This document shows positions 8,548 to 19,003 of a DNA stretch of 32,688 nt, piece after piece. The notes below the pieces were generated by a model, which was not told the DNA's origin, searched no databases, and saw only the letters and a list, made by a program, of their open reading frames with translations. The DNA comes from an uncultured Spirochaetales bacterium (GTDB lineage Bacteria; Spirochaetota; Spirochaetia; Sphaerochaetales; Sphaerochaetaceae), in assembly GCA_902797395.1 (NCBI GenBank), contig CADBSO010000126.1, positions 1 to 32,688 of the forward strand, in the 5' to 3' direction. Numbering within the stretch: the first letter of the stretch is position 1; every line of letters starts with the position of its first letter. Both the position numbers and the translations under genes were made by a program.

Positions 8548-8705
8548 ATTACTATAATTATTTTACTTGATTTTTTTAAAATTTTACAGTAGATTTTAAT
8601 CGTAAGCCGCGGAATTCCTTCTCCTTGCCATTGAGCAAGTGTGCCATCAGGCAATAGGGACCGCGGATTGTTTTTAGCATCGTTTTTCGCACCTTTTTCC
8701 CTATT
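8544..8705 (-). pseudogene. C-terminal remnant of a gene that followed hsdM
   Basis: About 53 open codons with no start contain LLPDGTLAQWQGEGIPRLTI and a basic, isoleucine-rich tail. The frame stops with a TGA that overlaps the ATG of the Abi-like gene. It begins only 8 nt after the hsdM stop, so most of a former cargo gene seems deleted. I cannot name the family. Confidence 0.4.
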
Positions 8706-8713
8706 TTATATTT

Positions 8714-10162
<1,449 letters not shown>

Positions 10163-12151
10163 TCAAGCCGCCTTTCCGTAAAATATGTATTCCGATATGG
10201 TATGAAGTTCCGCATCAAGCCTGTCTTTTGTGAATATTCCAATAGCCCTGAAAAACAAATCGCGTTTATAATCGTACAGTTTCTCTTTGCCATCGAAGCA
10301 GCCGTTTTGAACTATGTATTCCGCGATTTGACGAATCGTCTCGATTTCATTTTTCGTGAAACCTTTCTGCTTCTGACCGCAATACAGCTCGAAATACGAA
10401 CCGAACTTTCTTTTAAGCGAAACCAATTCTGCGATATGCTTGTAGCCATAGCGAACAAGCTGGATCAAATTCGTCAGACATTCTCGTTCGCTTTCGCCTT
10501 TCAACGGTTTCACTCTTCCCTCTTCCCCGTCAAGGGTTTCGTAGCACCCCCACAAAAAATCCGCCTTCAAATTGTTGTTGAATGCCAGAAGCTTTTTCTC
10601 CAGCTCCTTGAGCATAGAATATGTAATGACGGTATTTCGACTGTCATGCAGGATCCTTAGCGCCTCTATCTCATCCTTGTTTTTGGTTATATAACCCTCG
10701 AACAGCTCCACATATTCCTTCGATTGCTCTTTTGAAAACCCTGAATAAACAACTTCATCCGACTGTGCATAAGCCTTTGTCAAAAAACCAGCATTGATTT
10801 CCAAAAGCTTCGTTCGCGCCTTCACATCATCGACAATATCCGAAACGAGCAATTTGCGTTCCGTATTCGGTTCGTTGATATCAGTGTATTCGGGCAGGAC
10901 TTTGCCATCGCCGCCAAGAGCGCTGGAGAGATTGATAATAATCTCCCTTAGTGTTTTGGGATCAAGCAAATCATTCAAATCCAAAATATCATCGTTATCA
11001 GCTTTTTTACTTATATTAGACAAATACCCCATGAATAGGTTCAAATTCTCATCTGATACCTCTCCGTGTGCAAGATGCTCCATCAAATCTTTCAATGACA
11101 ATACTCGTCTGACCTTTCCTCTATCATATGCAATTGATGGCATTGATTTTTCATGCTCCGTAACTCCAACAGCATCAATCAAATAATAAAAATCCTTTGA
11201 AACCGCATTTGATGTAACATTTCGCAAGACATCATCATTTATCGTTCTGCATCCCCTGCCCTTCATCTGGGTATAAAGCACCGGCGATTCTACGTCTCTC
11301 ATGAAAACAAGAATCTCCAGTGGTTTCACATCCGTTCCTGTCGCCACCAGAGTAACAGTTATTGCTATTCTGAAATCCTTAGAGTTTCTGAACTCTCTGA
11401 TAAGAGAATTCGTATCATTTTGCGTGCAAGTGATCTTTTGAACAAAGCCATCAGGAACGGTGCCGTTTGGAAACTCGCTGGCAAATACTTTTTTTACCGC
11501 TTCGAGAATATTATCAGCATGTCTTTCATTCTTAGCAAAAAAGAGTGTCTTAGGAACCATATTCCATTCTCTTTTGCGTTCCGGATAAAGCGTGGTGTAT
11601 ATCGCATCCTTATAAACGCGAACAACCGTCTCTATTTGCGACGGCACTACAATGCTCCTATCCAATTCCTCTTTTCCGTATTCCTTTTCCTCAGAGAGTT
11701 TCTTTGTTTGGGCCCTGTTGGTAAGATTCGAAACTCTTTGAATTTCTTCTCCGCTTTTTATGGCCCCTCCTTGCTCTGTAATTTTAGTTTTAATTCTGAA
11801 AACACGAGGCGGAACGTTGACGCCATCTGCAACTGACTTTTCCAAAGTGTAATTCACAACCCGATTATCATCAAAAAAATCAAGGCTTTCCGGTGTCGGT
11901 GTTGCTGTAAGTCCAATGATCTTGGCACTATCGAAATATTCGAAAACGGTGTTCCAGTCACCATAAATAGAACGATGGCACTCGTCTATCACAATCACAT
12001 CAAAGAAGTCTTTCGGTAAAATGGAGTTTGCTGGTATGGGTGATATTTTTGCCGATTCATGCTCTTCATCACCTTCCTCGTTGTCATCCAGATTAGAAAT
12101 CCTTTGCCCGGTTAATGCGGCAAAAAGCCTTTGAATCGTTGAAATGACCAC
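10163..12151 (-). CDS. hsdR: Type I restriction endonuclease HsdR, C-terminal part (frameshifted)
   Basis: 662 codons open from a GTG that is probably not a real start, since the natural reading enters from the N-terminal fragment. It holds the remaining helicase motifs: DECH (56-59), LTATP, and QMKGRGCRTI (motif VI), followed by a C-terminal helical domain that contacts the methylase core. HsdR is the translocating ATPase and nuclease of the complex. Restoring one base at 12156-12158 would join this with the upstream fragment as one protein of 931 residues. As written, the two halves are separate and restriction should be lost, while HsdM/HsdS methylation could persist. Confidence 0.88.
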   Translation of the reverse strand: MVISTIQRLFAALTGQRISNLDDNEEGDEEHESAKISPIPANSILPKDFFDVIVIDECHRSIYGDWNTVFEYFDSAKIIGLTATPTPESLDFFDDNRVVNYTLEKSVADGVNVPPRVFRIKTKITEQGGAIKSGEEIQRVSNLTNRAQTKKLSEEKEYGKEELDRSIVVPSQIETVVRVYKDAIYTTLYPERKREWNMVPKTLFFAKNERHADNILEAVKKVFASEFPNGTVPDGFVQKITCTQNDTNSLIREFRNSKDFRIAITVTLVATGTDVKPLEILVFMRDVESPVLYTQMKGRGCRTINDDVLRNVTSNAVSKDFYYLIDAVGVTEHEKSMPSIAYDRGKVRRVLSLKDLMEHLAHGEVSDENLNLFMGYLSNISKKADNDDILDLNDLLDPKTLREIIINLSSALGGDGKVLPEYTDINEPNTERKLLVSDIVDDVKARTKLLEINAGFLTKAYAQSDEVVYSGFSKEQSKEYVELFEGYITKNKDEIEALRILHDSRNTVITYSMLKELEKKLLAFNNNLKADFLWGCYETLDGEEGRVKPLKGESERECLTNLIQLVRYGYKHIAELVSLKRKFGSYFELYCGQKQKGFTKNEIETIRQIAEYIVQNGCFDGKEKLYDYKRDLFFRAIGIFTKDRLDAELHTISEYIFYGKAA

Positions 12152-12957
12152 GCTTCCCTGCCTAGAGCATTCGCATCTGTCAGTCTCAGAACCACATAAT
12201 CATCCGAAAACCTATTCCCCGACTCCGTCAGCCGATAAGTCTCGAATTCGTTCTCCGCTTGCTTTCCAAGATTATTCCTATCAACAAGGAACAACACTCT
12301 TTTTGCAGAAGTATAATTAAGAAGCCTGTAGCAAGCCGTGCAAGCCGTAAATGTTTTCCCAGCCCCTGTAGCCAAAACAACCAACGCCCTTTTCTTGCCT
12401 TGCTTGAAAGACAACTCAAGGTTGCTGATTGCCTCGAACTGGCACTCCCTCAAGCCTTTCGGACCAACTGGCGGCAGAGACGGAAGCTTCGCATACTCGG
12501 AACAAACAACTCCGTTGCTTCTGTTGACAATTTCCTTCGGTGTGAGCATTTTCTTCAATCGTGAGTATTCTTCATCACCACTCAAATCCTTGAAGAGCAA
12601 ATCATTACCATTGGACAAGAAGATAAAAGGCAAAGGTTTCGCCCAATACTGCACCCATTCAGGAAGGTTTTTCGAATAGTTCTCGGCTTGGGTTGCAACA
12701 TCAGCGCCTAATTTGCTTTCGCTCCTTTTCGCCTCAATCACTCCGATTGCCTTGCCATCAAGGTATAGAACATAATCAGCTTCCAAATTGCCATTCAGAA
12801 GATTTTCCCTAACCGCCAAAGCGTTTATGGAATTTGTAAAACCATCTCTTCCAACAACGCTCCAACCTGCATCTTCGAGCATAGCATCGATCTTCTTCCG
12901 AGCCTTCTCCTCTGGAAGCAAGTCATGCGTTGGATTTTCTATTGCACAATTTTTCAT
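12112..12957 (-). CDS. hsdR: Type I restriction endonuclease HsdR, N-terminal part (frameshifted)
   Basis: 281 residues. The nuclease domain has a PD-(D/E)xK pattern: Asp61, then Glu75-Ala-Lys77 in VIEAKRSE. Helicase motif I is ATGAGKT (196-202). The natural frame ends after LTDANALGR; beyond it the frame reads EAWSFQRFKGFLPH and stops, while the neighbouring frame gives GSVVISTIQRLF, as expected for HsdR. The start ATG at 12957 has AGGTG about 9 nt upstream. It lies 29 nt after the ietS stop, so the restriction genes directly follow IetAS. Confidence 0.88.
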   Translation of the reverse strand: MKNCAIENPTHDLLPEEKARKKIDAMLEDAGWSVVGRDGFTNSINALAVRENLLNGNLEADYVLYLDGKAIGVIEAKRSESKLGADVATQAENYSKNLPEWVQYWAKPLPFIFLSNGNDLLFKDLSGDEEYSRLKKMLTPKEIVNRSNGVVCSEYAKLPSLPPVGPKGLRECQFEAISNLELSFKQGKKRALVVLATGAGKTFTACTACYRLLNYTSAKRVLFLVDRNNLGKQAENEFETYRLTESGNRFSDDYVVLRLTDANALGREAWSFQRFKGFLPH

Positions 12958-12986
12958 TTCAATGCACCTGCCGGTTTCGTATGGCC

Positions 12987-15230
12987 TCAGCTTTCAAACT
13001 CGACTTCTTCCTCTGCCAAAACATAATTTTCAAGCATGCTGTCGATGTCGCAGACCTGAACATCCCAATTATGTTCTGCGCGACAAAGGCGGATAAATTC
13101 ATCATATCTGTTCTTGCCGCTGACTTCTTTCAAGGTGATGACGGCGCCAAAATGAATGCCCTGACCAGAACCCTTTCCAAGCCTTTCATTCACTTTTACG
13201 CTAATCCCCCATTCCCGGTTGCCGTAAGCCTTCTTAGGAGCGCTCCTGCTTGCCTTCTCACAAGTGAATTTGACATTGTCCCACTTGCGATACAAGTCCC
13301 TTGCGTCATCTTCTCTGACTTTATCAACACCTTGCCTGTCGCCGCTGATCGGCTTTATTTTATCGTCATCGCCAAGCCTGCCAAAATGAAAGCTCAACTC
13401 CGTGTCGGTATAGTCAACCCCTTGCTTTCTAGAGCATTTTGGGAAATAGCAAAAAGTCGACCTGCTTGCGAAAGGATATTTTCCCTTGGATTTTGGAATC
13501 GGTATATTATACGCATACGTATCATAATCCTTCGCTTCTCCATAAATGAAAAATCTTATTTCATCTTCCCTTGACTTCAAAACCTCATCGATTCTCACGG
13601 GAACAAGCCCGAAACCTAGCAAATCCCTGTTTTGCTCATTGAACTTCCAATTCGCTGCAGAATCTATAATCAAGGCTTTGGCAACCTCTCGCGGAAGCTT
13701 CATTATGTAAATGAGATATGCCAATTTCCTTGTTATCCAAGGGGCGGCAAAGGATGTCCCTCTTACTTTTTCAAAAGAATTTCCAGGACAACAAACCTTA
13801 ATGCCATCAAAGCTATCCCCGCCATATGCGGAAACATCAGGCTTGTGGAAGAAACACAGGACAGGACCCTTTCTGGAATATTTGGCGGGCTTGCCATCGA
13901 ATGCCGCCGAATTGACCACAACAGAATTCAGGGAATCGGCAGGAGAACCTATGCGAGGGTATTCTTTTCCATTATCACTGTTGTTCGTCCCGGAGACAAC
14001 AAAAATCACATCGTTTTCAAATTGCAATTCATCCAAAACGGCTGCTTCCGGGGAAATTTTATTCAATTCTATTTCTGCCTCACTGCCCAAGGACAGATTC
14101 CAAACCTTTATATCTTTGTTGGAAAGCACGATTTGCCTTATTTCTTTTATAATGCTCAATGAGCTGTTTACGCCCTCCTTCGCAACACCGAAATGTCTGA
14201 CCCTGAACCTTCCGCACCCATCGTCAAATTCCGGATTCAATGAAGCCCCGTCGACTATCAAAGAGGAAACGATTGTCCCATGCCTATAGTCCTTATAGCT
14301 ATCACCATCATCCATCATTGCTTCATCTAAACGATTCTCATACTTCACCCAATCACTAAAATAAACATCATTTGAGAATTGGGTATCAATAACGCCGATG
14401 ATCGGCTCGTTTTGAGGCTCGGGAATTGCCATCGAACCTCCAGAAAGCCTTATAGGGCTTCTGTCGTTTTCATATTTATTGAGGTCTTCGACATCCATCG
14501 ATATTAAGAACCTTGCCTTTTTGACTAATTTGCTATACTGGTCCGGAGTCAGCAGGAATGTCAAATCATCGAATCTGGCTATTGCTTCGCTTTTAAAATC
14601 GATTTTTTTGCATAGTTCATCGTACGAGATGCCTGTATCATATATAGAAACTAATTTTTGCTTATTTATCGTATCCGGCATGCCAGTATTCGGCAATTCA
14701 AATTTTTCAATATAAAACAAATCCTTGACAATTTCAGCAAAAGCGCTTTTGCTGAACGAATTGAACCTCGAACTGCCCTTTGACAACTCATTTATATCAT
14801 TGCAACCGACCCTTCCATTATATTTTTGACTGATAATGTTTTTGCAATTCTCAATTTTTTCCAGCGCGGTTTTAACGCAATCCTCGTCAAGGCAATATGT
14901 TATGATATGCTTAGGATCTGCAGGTGAATTAAACCTCGCGCCCCTAACCGCGTCGTTTGAAGAAATTTTACCATAATCAAAAATATTTGATATCCTGTTC
15001 GACTTCGATACGATTTTCGTATAATGGACATCAATCAAAGGCTTGAACCCCAAGGGATTGTTTTCTTGCCAATGCTTCAAAATGACCGCCAGCTCGCCAT
15101 GCAGCTTTGAGATCCTGCCGACATCAAGGAACGCCCCGTTCGGAATATTGGACATCCCCTGCCCGGACATGCGCTTCCTATGGCTGAGATTGCCCCTCAA
15201 ACATATCAAGTTGTTCGTAAATTTCGTCAT
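12987..15230 (-). CDS. ietS: Subtilisin-like serine protease IetS (anti-phage IetAS)
   Basis: 747 residues. The S8 catalytic triad is visible: Asp282 in GVIDTQ, His317 in YRHGTIVSS and Ser493 in GTSFAAP. About 270 residues precede the protease domain, and a C-terminal domain of about 200 residues follows. There is no signal peptide, so it should be cytoplasmic, unlike most subtilases. Its ATG overlaps the stop of the AAA+ gene by 4 nt. An AAA+ ATPase plus S8 protease encoded this way matches the IetAS anti-phage system. How infection is sensed and what is cleaved is not visible here. Confidence 0.85.
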   Translation of the reverse strand: MTKFTNNLICLRGNLSHRKRMSGQGMSNIPNGAFLDVGRISKLHGELAVILKHWQENNPLGFKPLIDVHYTKIVSKSNRISNIFDYGKISSNDAVRGARFNSPADPKHIITYCLDEDCVKTALEKIENCKNIISQKYNGRVGCNDINELSKGSSRFNSFSKSAFAEIVKDLFYIEKFELPNTGMPDTINKQKLVSIYDTGISYDELCKKIDFKSEAIARFDDLTFLLTPDQYSKLVKKARFLISMDVEDLNKYENDRSPIRLSGGSMAIPEPQNEPIIGVIDTQFSNDVYFSDWVKYENRLDEAMMDDGDSYKDYRHGTIVSSLIVDGASLNPEFDDGCGRFRVRHFGVAKEGVNSSLSIIKEIRQIVLSNKDIKVWNLSLGSEAEIELNKISPEAAVLDELQFENDVIFVVSGTNNSDNGKEYPRIGSPADSLNSVVVNSAAFDGKPAKYSRKGPVLCFFHKPDVSAYGGDSFDGIKVCCPGNSFEKVRGTSFAAPWITRKLAYLIYIMKLPREVAKALIIDSAANWKFNEQNRDLLGFGLVPVRIDEVLKSREDEIRFFIYGEAKDYDTYAYNIPIPKSKGKYPFASRSTFCYFPKCSRKQGVDYTDTELSFHFGRLGDDDKIKPISGDRQGVDKVREDDARDLYRKWDNVKFTCEKASRSAPKKAYGNREWGISVKVNERLGKGSGQGIHFGAVITLKEVSGKNRYDEFIRLCRAEHNWDVQVCDIDSMLENYVLAEEEVEFES

Positions 15231-16264
15231 GCTTTTTGGATTTCCCTTGAAACCTGGCTTTTTGAAACCCCGGTGATAATCTCAATATCCCTGAGAGTAA
15301 AACCCATGTCGGACATCATTTTATAATTCTTGCCTATATCAGGATTAATGCATTCGAACAACCGTCTTAGATAATCATAGTCTTCATTCAAATTGCTGAA
15401 AGCGATTGATGTTTTTATTATGTTCTTCAAATCACCCGGATACGGAATAGGCTTCATCGTCAAAATTATTTTTTCAAACAGCTTTTCATTGTCTTTTATA
15501 TTCCTGAACTTAATTTTAAAATCGTTATATATTGCCTTAGCAACCTCCAAAAGGTCTTTTTGCGTATATTTGTTGAAATCAATAACCTTATCGAATCTTC
15601 TCAAAAGCGCCTTGTCAAAAGTATCAAGCAAGTTCGTTGTGGCAATAAAAACCACGCTGTCGTTCAATTCGTCGAGACCTTTCAAGACCGCCGTTGTTGC
15701 CCTGCCCATCTCGCGCAAGTCGTGATTGCTGATCCTGTCCATTGCAATCGCATCAATTTCATCAAACAGAATGATAATCTGATCCGGATAATCCAAATTG
15801 TTTATTTCATTGAAAACATCATTAATATTCTTAGCAGTTTGACCCAATTTGCTATCTATTATGCTATTGAAATCTACAGCATACAGCTCTCTGCTCAATA
15901 TTCTGCCAAGTTGCTTTGCCGTTTCGGTTTTGCCAGTCCCAGGGCTTCCGGAAAACAAGAACTTATTTACTCCAGAACGCTGCTCAATGGCATTGGAAAT
16001 GCCTTTTATATCATTTGCAATTGGAGTCGGAAGGGGCAGAGACGAATTGGCGTATTCTATTTTCCTGAAATAATCTGAATTCCCATTGAGCTTCTGAGGC
16101 ATGAATGTATTGGTTCCTGATAGGAGCGCTTGTATATATTCCGCCAACTGGTGATTCCCATTATTATTAAAATCTCTCGCTATCTCAAACGCTTCATCAC
16201 TGAAAGCCAGATTGTTGCCTTCAATGTGGTATTTTATCAAATTAATAATGTTTTTCTTTTTCAT
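15227..16264 (-). CDS. ietA: AAA+ ATPase IetA (anti-phage IetAS)
   Basis: 345 residues with a single AAA+ module: Walker A GSPGTGKT (106-113), Walker B LFDEID (166-171), sensor-1 ATTN (208-211) and the arginine-finger region LLRRFD (220-225). The last 25 residues, from GFTLRDIEIITGVSKSQVSR to the end, look like a helix-turn-helix. It probably forms a ring that controls the IetS protease. It is the first gene of the minus-strand island; a promoter-like pair lies just upstream (16280-16308). No Shine-Dalgarno sequence is evident before the ATG. Confidence 0.85.
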   Translation of the reverse strand: MKKKNIINLIKYHIEGNNLAFSDEAFEIARDFNNNGNHQLAEYIQALLSGTNTFMPQKLNGNSDYFRKIEYANSSLPLPTPIANDIKGISNAIEQRSGVNKFLFSGSPGTGKTETAKQLGRILSRELYAVDFNSIIDSKLGQTAKNINDVFNEINNLDYPDQIIILFDEIDAIAMDRISNHDLREMGRATTAVLKGLDELNDSVVFIATTNLLDTFDKALLRRFDKVIDFNKYTQKDLLEVAKAIYNDFKIKFRNIKDNEKLFEKIILTMKPIPYPGDLKNIIKTSIAFSNLNEDYDYLRRLFECINPDIGKNYKMMSDMGFTLRDIEIITGVSKSQVSREIQKA

Positions 16265-16279
16265 ATTTCAACTAATCAC

Positions 16280-16308
16280 ATTTTAGAACGATTTGGGACA
16301 AAAATCAA
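16280..16308 (-). promoter_or_regulatory. Putative promoter of the ietAS-hsd island
   Basis: On the minus strand TTGATT (16303-16308) and TAAAAT (16280-16285) are separated by 17 nt. The predicted transcript would have a very short leader before the ietA ATG at 16264. The bases overlap an HTH-like coding remnant on the other strand. Confidence 0.4.
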
Positions 16309-16360
16309 ATTAATGAGACTTGGTATTGATAAAAATATATCTCAACAAAGTGCTTGCTAA
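16283..16360 (+). pseudogene. Fragment resembling the N-terminus of an XRE-type HTH protein
   Basis: The plus strand reads LERFGTKIKLMRLGIDKNIS then QQ before a stop. This matches the first helices of XRE/Cro regulators (FG-K-I--LR---ISQQ pattern). It breaks off where the 3' end of the next minus-strand gene begins. It is best seen as a recombination scar at the island border; it is short, so chance resemblance is possible. Confidence 0.35.
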
Positions 16361-17157
16361 ATGCTGCAATCGCCTTTCAGCTCTTCAATTTTTATAAAAT
16401 TGCTATCAGGCAAACGATTCGCACCTTTATCGAAGACCGAAACAATTCTATAGCGCTCTTTTGAATGCGTTGCATACTTGACTAATTTGCCCCACATAGC
16501 AACACGATAAATTTTGTCCTTATCAATGAAGACGTTTTTATGAGAGATGACATCCTGATTTGAGAATGTCACGATTTTATTTCTATCATTAATCTTTAGA
16601 AAAAAATTAAAAAACTTATAAGAATCTCCTACGTAGATATCAAACATGGTTTTCCCATAAAATAGATACGGATGTCCGAAATCGCTTTCATCGAAATTCG
16701 CCTCAAGGCTCTTAAAAGGCATGCCATAATATTTTTTGGTTTCGACATGCGTATTCTTTTCAACCTTTTGAGCAAGCTCAAACCTAACATCAGAAAGCCC
16801 AAAAGATGTGCAATCGATCATGTCTCTTGTTTTATTCAAAGCCGCATTGAGCGTACGCTCAAGTCTATCTGAACAGCTAATCCGCTTAACATACTCGGCA
16901 ACAATCCTACTGCTAGCGACTTCGTAAGCATACGGGCATGACTCGGAATGCTTGGAACTTGGATTGGCCCTAAGAAAACCATTTCTATAGCCTTCTCCGA
17001 CATAGTGCAATTCTGCTTTGCGGCAATCAGGGCAGAACATGTGATTCCTATACCCCACAAGCTCCCTATCCGCCACATAAACCCCTCTTAGAACATCAAC
17101 AGGCAAATTATTCGATGTCCTATCATGATAAAAAGAATCGTATTTGGCTTCTCGCAT
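16357..17157 (-). CDS. Hypothetical protein with putative zinc-binding Cys/His motif
   Basis: 266 residues from the ATG at 17157, which follows a G-rich Shine-Dalgarno-like run. A GTG three codons upstream is an alternative. FCPDCRKAEL and, about 30 residues later, KHSESCPYAYE form a CxxC...H...C set that could bind zinc, as in CoiA-like or nuclease-associated fingers. The C-terminal half is beta-rich and unassigned. I do not recognise the family. It lies on the same strand as ietAS, 92 nt upstream, separated by an HTH scar, so it may or may not belong to the same defence cassette. Confidence 0.65.
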   Translation of the reverse strand: MREAKYDSFYHDRTSNNLPVDVLRGVYVADRELVGYRNHMFCPDCRKAELHYVGEGYRNGFLRANPSSKHSESCPYAYEVASSRIVAEYVKRISCSDRLERTLNAALNKTRDMIDCTSFGLSDVRFELAQKVEKNTHVETKKYYGMPFKSLEANFDESDFGHPYLFYGKTMFDIYVGDSYKFFNFFLKINDRNKIVTFSNQDVISHKNVFIDKDKIYRVAMWGKLVKYATHSKERYRIVSVFDKGANRLPDSNFIKIEELKGDCSI

Positions 17158-17242
17158 TGCCCCCACCCCCTATCGCGCTTATAACACATCCGCTAGAATC
17201 ACTTAAGGCTACAGTTCAAAAACATGGAACAAATTGTTTTGG

Positions 17243-17725
17243 TTATTTTGCGAGACTAGATCGACTCGCTAGCAGTTCGTTTATTTGCTTGGATTCCAGC
17301 TTGAAAACATACTCATCGGAATCGTTGGCAACCACCATGTTCAAATCGCTATTGTTAAGCAACATCAGAACCAAATCCGGATGTTCGAATTTCCATGATG
17401 ACTGATCTGACGCAACAGGCAGCCGACATGCATTGCCGTCCTTATCAATGCAGCTGATTTCAAGTTCCCCCAATCGTATTCTACGCATCTTATTGATCTT
17501 GTCGCCATTGTCAAAAACAGCTCCATGCAACATGATTTCAGTAGCATTAGCAGGATTGATGTAAAGTTCCAGAAATTTATTGCTGTTATTGACATCCGAA
17601 TATGAAATGCAATAAGAAAACCCCTTGGGCTGCATGTCGGAAAACATCTTGGGCGGCGGATTCTTACCAGCTGAATAAACATTGAACGATAGCATGCTCA
17701 AAACAAGAACAATTGCTTTTCTCAT
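17243..17725 (-). CDS. Putative secreted protein, 160 aa
   Basis: From the ATG at 17725 the product starts MRKAIVLVLSMLSFNVYSAG: a basic tip, a hydrophobic core and a VYS/A cleavage site, so a Sec signal peptide without lipobox. AGGGGAG (17731-17737) sits 5 nt upstream and decides this start over a 16-codon longer frame. The mature part is small, with a few Cys residues, and not recognised. The IS5-family element lies about 40 nt upstream and may have separated the gene from its promoter. Confidence 0.7.
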   Translation of the reverse strand: MRKAIVLVLSMLSFNVYSAGKNPPPKMFSDMQPKGFSYCISYSDVNNSNKFLELYINPANATEIMLHGAVFDNGDKINKMRRIRLGELEISCIDKDGNACRLPVASDQSSWKFEHPDLVLMLLNNSDLNMVVANDSDEYVFKLESKQINELLASRSSLAK

Positions 17726-17766
17726 ATTCACTCCCCTGTTTTCATTATATGCAAATCCAAATCTTA

Positions 17767-19003
17767 AGGGCACTTCTATTTACCGCAGATTCATACCTCG
17801 AAATCGTAACCTTCGCCTTTCGAGGCTTTAGACGAGCGGAAATCGTGCTTGAAACAGCCCGAAACGGCCGTTTTCGGCCGGCTTTCCAACCCTTTTCGGG
17901 CGGAAATCCGGCCGGTTGCCCGGATCAGGGCGCAGTGATGCCGCAAACGGGCATGCGGCCTCTCGTCAGGAACTCCGCCCTGAGCATGTTGCAGGGGAGG
18001 TTGGAGAGGGCGATGCCGAAGCGCGCCCTGGCGATGCCGATCGTCCTGATCCTCATGCAGCCGGACATCGCGGTCATGAAACGGCCGAAGACGTGCTCGA
18101 TGCGGCACCTTACCTTGGACTTCCTCCTGTTCGGCTCCCTCTGCTCCTCCGTCAGCGGCCTGCCCCTGAGGCCCTTCTCGCATATGATCTTCTCGGTTCC
18201 GGCCGGCATGCCCTTCTCCGCCCCCACGTATCCGGCGTCGGCCCAGACGGCCCTGTCGCCCTCGGACACCAGGAGGCCTATCATCTCGCTGTCGTGGACG
18301 TTGGCGGGCGTCGTGGCGCAGGAGAGCACCAGCTTGGAGCCCTTGTCCGCCTTGACGTGGTTCTTGCAGCCGTAGCGCGCCCCGTTCCGCTTCTTCGTCC
18401 ACTTGGCGTCCCTGTCCTTGCGCCTGAGCTTGCTCCCGCTCCACCCCTCAGGGATCCTGTCGGCCTTGAGCCCGGCGTTCTCCTCGCGCGTGCTCCTCGA
18501 CCTGGGCGCCTCGGCGAACGTGGCGTCCGCTATGCAGCCCTTGTGCGCCACGAGGCCCGCCTTCTCGAGGAGCGAAAGGAAGAGCGAGAACAGCCTGCCC
18601 ATCGCGCCGGAGCGGGAGAGCTCCTCCTTGAACTTCCAGATCGTCCTGGCGTCCGGCATCTTGCCGCCGAACTCGAAGCCGGTGAAGCGCATGAACGACA
18701 GCGAGTCGTTCAGGCGGAACTCCAGCGCCTCGTCGCTGAGGTTGAAGCACTTCTGCACTATCAGGGCCTTGAACATCTTCAGGGCGTCGAACGGCGGCCC
18801 GCCGCCCCTCGAGCCGCCGGACCTCGCCAGCGAGACCTCCAGCTTCGGAGCGAAGACGCCCCAGTCCATCGACTTGTCGAGCCTTTCGAGGTTGTCCCCG
18901 AGCCCTGATAGGAAGTTCAGATGGTATTCTTCGGCGAAAAGGTTGTTCATGCGACCATTATATCACAAAAGGCGGAAAAATGGGAGGTTTTTAGAAGTGC
19001 CCT
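17767..19003 (-). mobile_element. Complete IS5-family insertion sequence, 1237 bp
   Basis: Terminal inverted repeats AGGGCACTTCTA (17767-17778) and TAGAAGTGCCCT (18992-19003) bound one transposase gene, with TA on both sides (17765-17766, 19004-19005) as a likely target duplication. The element is far richer in GC than its surroundings, so it looks recently acquired from a high-GC source. A perfect-looking palindrome at 17859-17877 downstream of the transposase may be a terminator. Removing the element restores an ordinary intergenic sequence between the flanking genes. Confidence 0.88.
17925..18950 (-). CDS. IS5-family transposase
   Basis: 341 residues with an N-terminal DUF772-like domain (FDALKMFKALIVQKCFNLSD then EALEFRLNDSLSFMRF) and the DDE domain. 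The catalytic residues are in IADATF (Asp), WADAGYVG (Asp) and RIEHVFGRF (Glu), so it appears intact. The ORF fills most of the element between its terminal repeats. Long open frames on the opposite strand are a by-product of the GC-rich codons. Its role is cut-and-paste movement of the element. Confidence 0.93.
   Translation of the reverse strand: MNNLFAEEYHLNFLSGLGDNLERLDKSMDWGVFAPKLEVSLARSGGSRGGGPPFDALKMFKALIVQKCFNLSDEALEFRLNDSLSFMRFTGFEFGGKMPDARTIWKFKEELSRSGAMGRLFSLFLSLLEKAGLVAHKGCIADATFAEAPRSRSTREENAGLKADRIPEGWSGSKLRRKDRDAKWTKKRNGARYGCKNHVKADKGSKLVLSCATTPANVHDSEMIGLLVSEGDRAVWADAGYVGAEKGMPAGTEKIICEKGLRGRPLTEEQREPNRRKSKVRCRIEHVFGRFMTAMSGCMRIRTIGIARARFGIALSNLPCNMLRAEFLTRGRMPVCGITAP

Noticed and set aside
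17916-18908. 330-codon plus-strand frame opposite the IS5 transposase
   Set aside because: It is a GC-rich shadow frame full of Ala, Arg, Gly and Pro; the minus-strand reading contains the DDE motifs.
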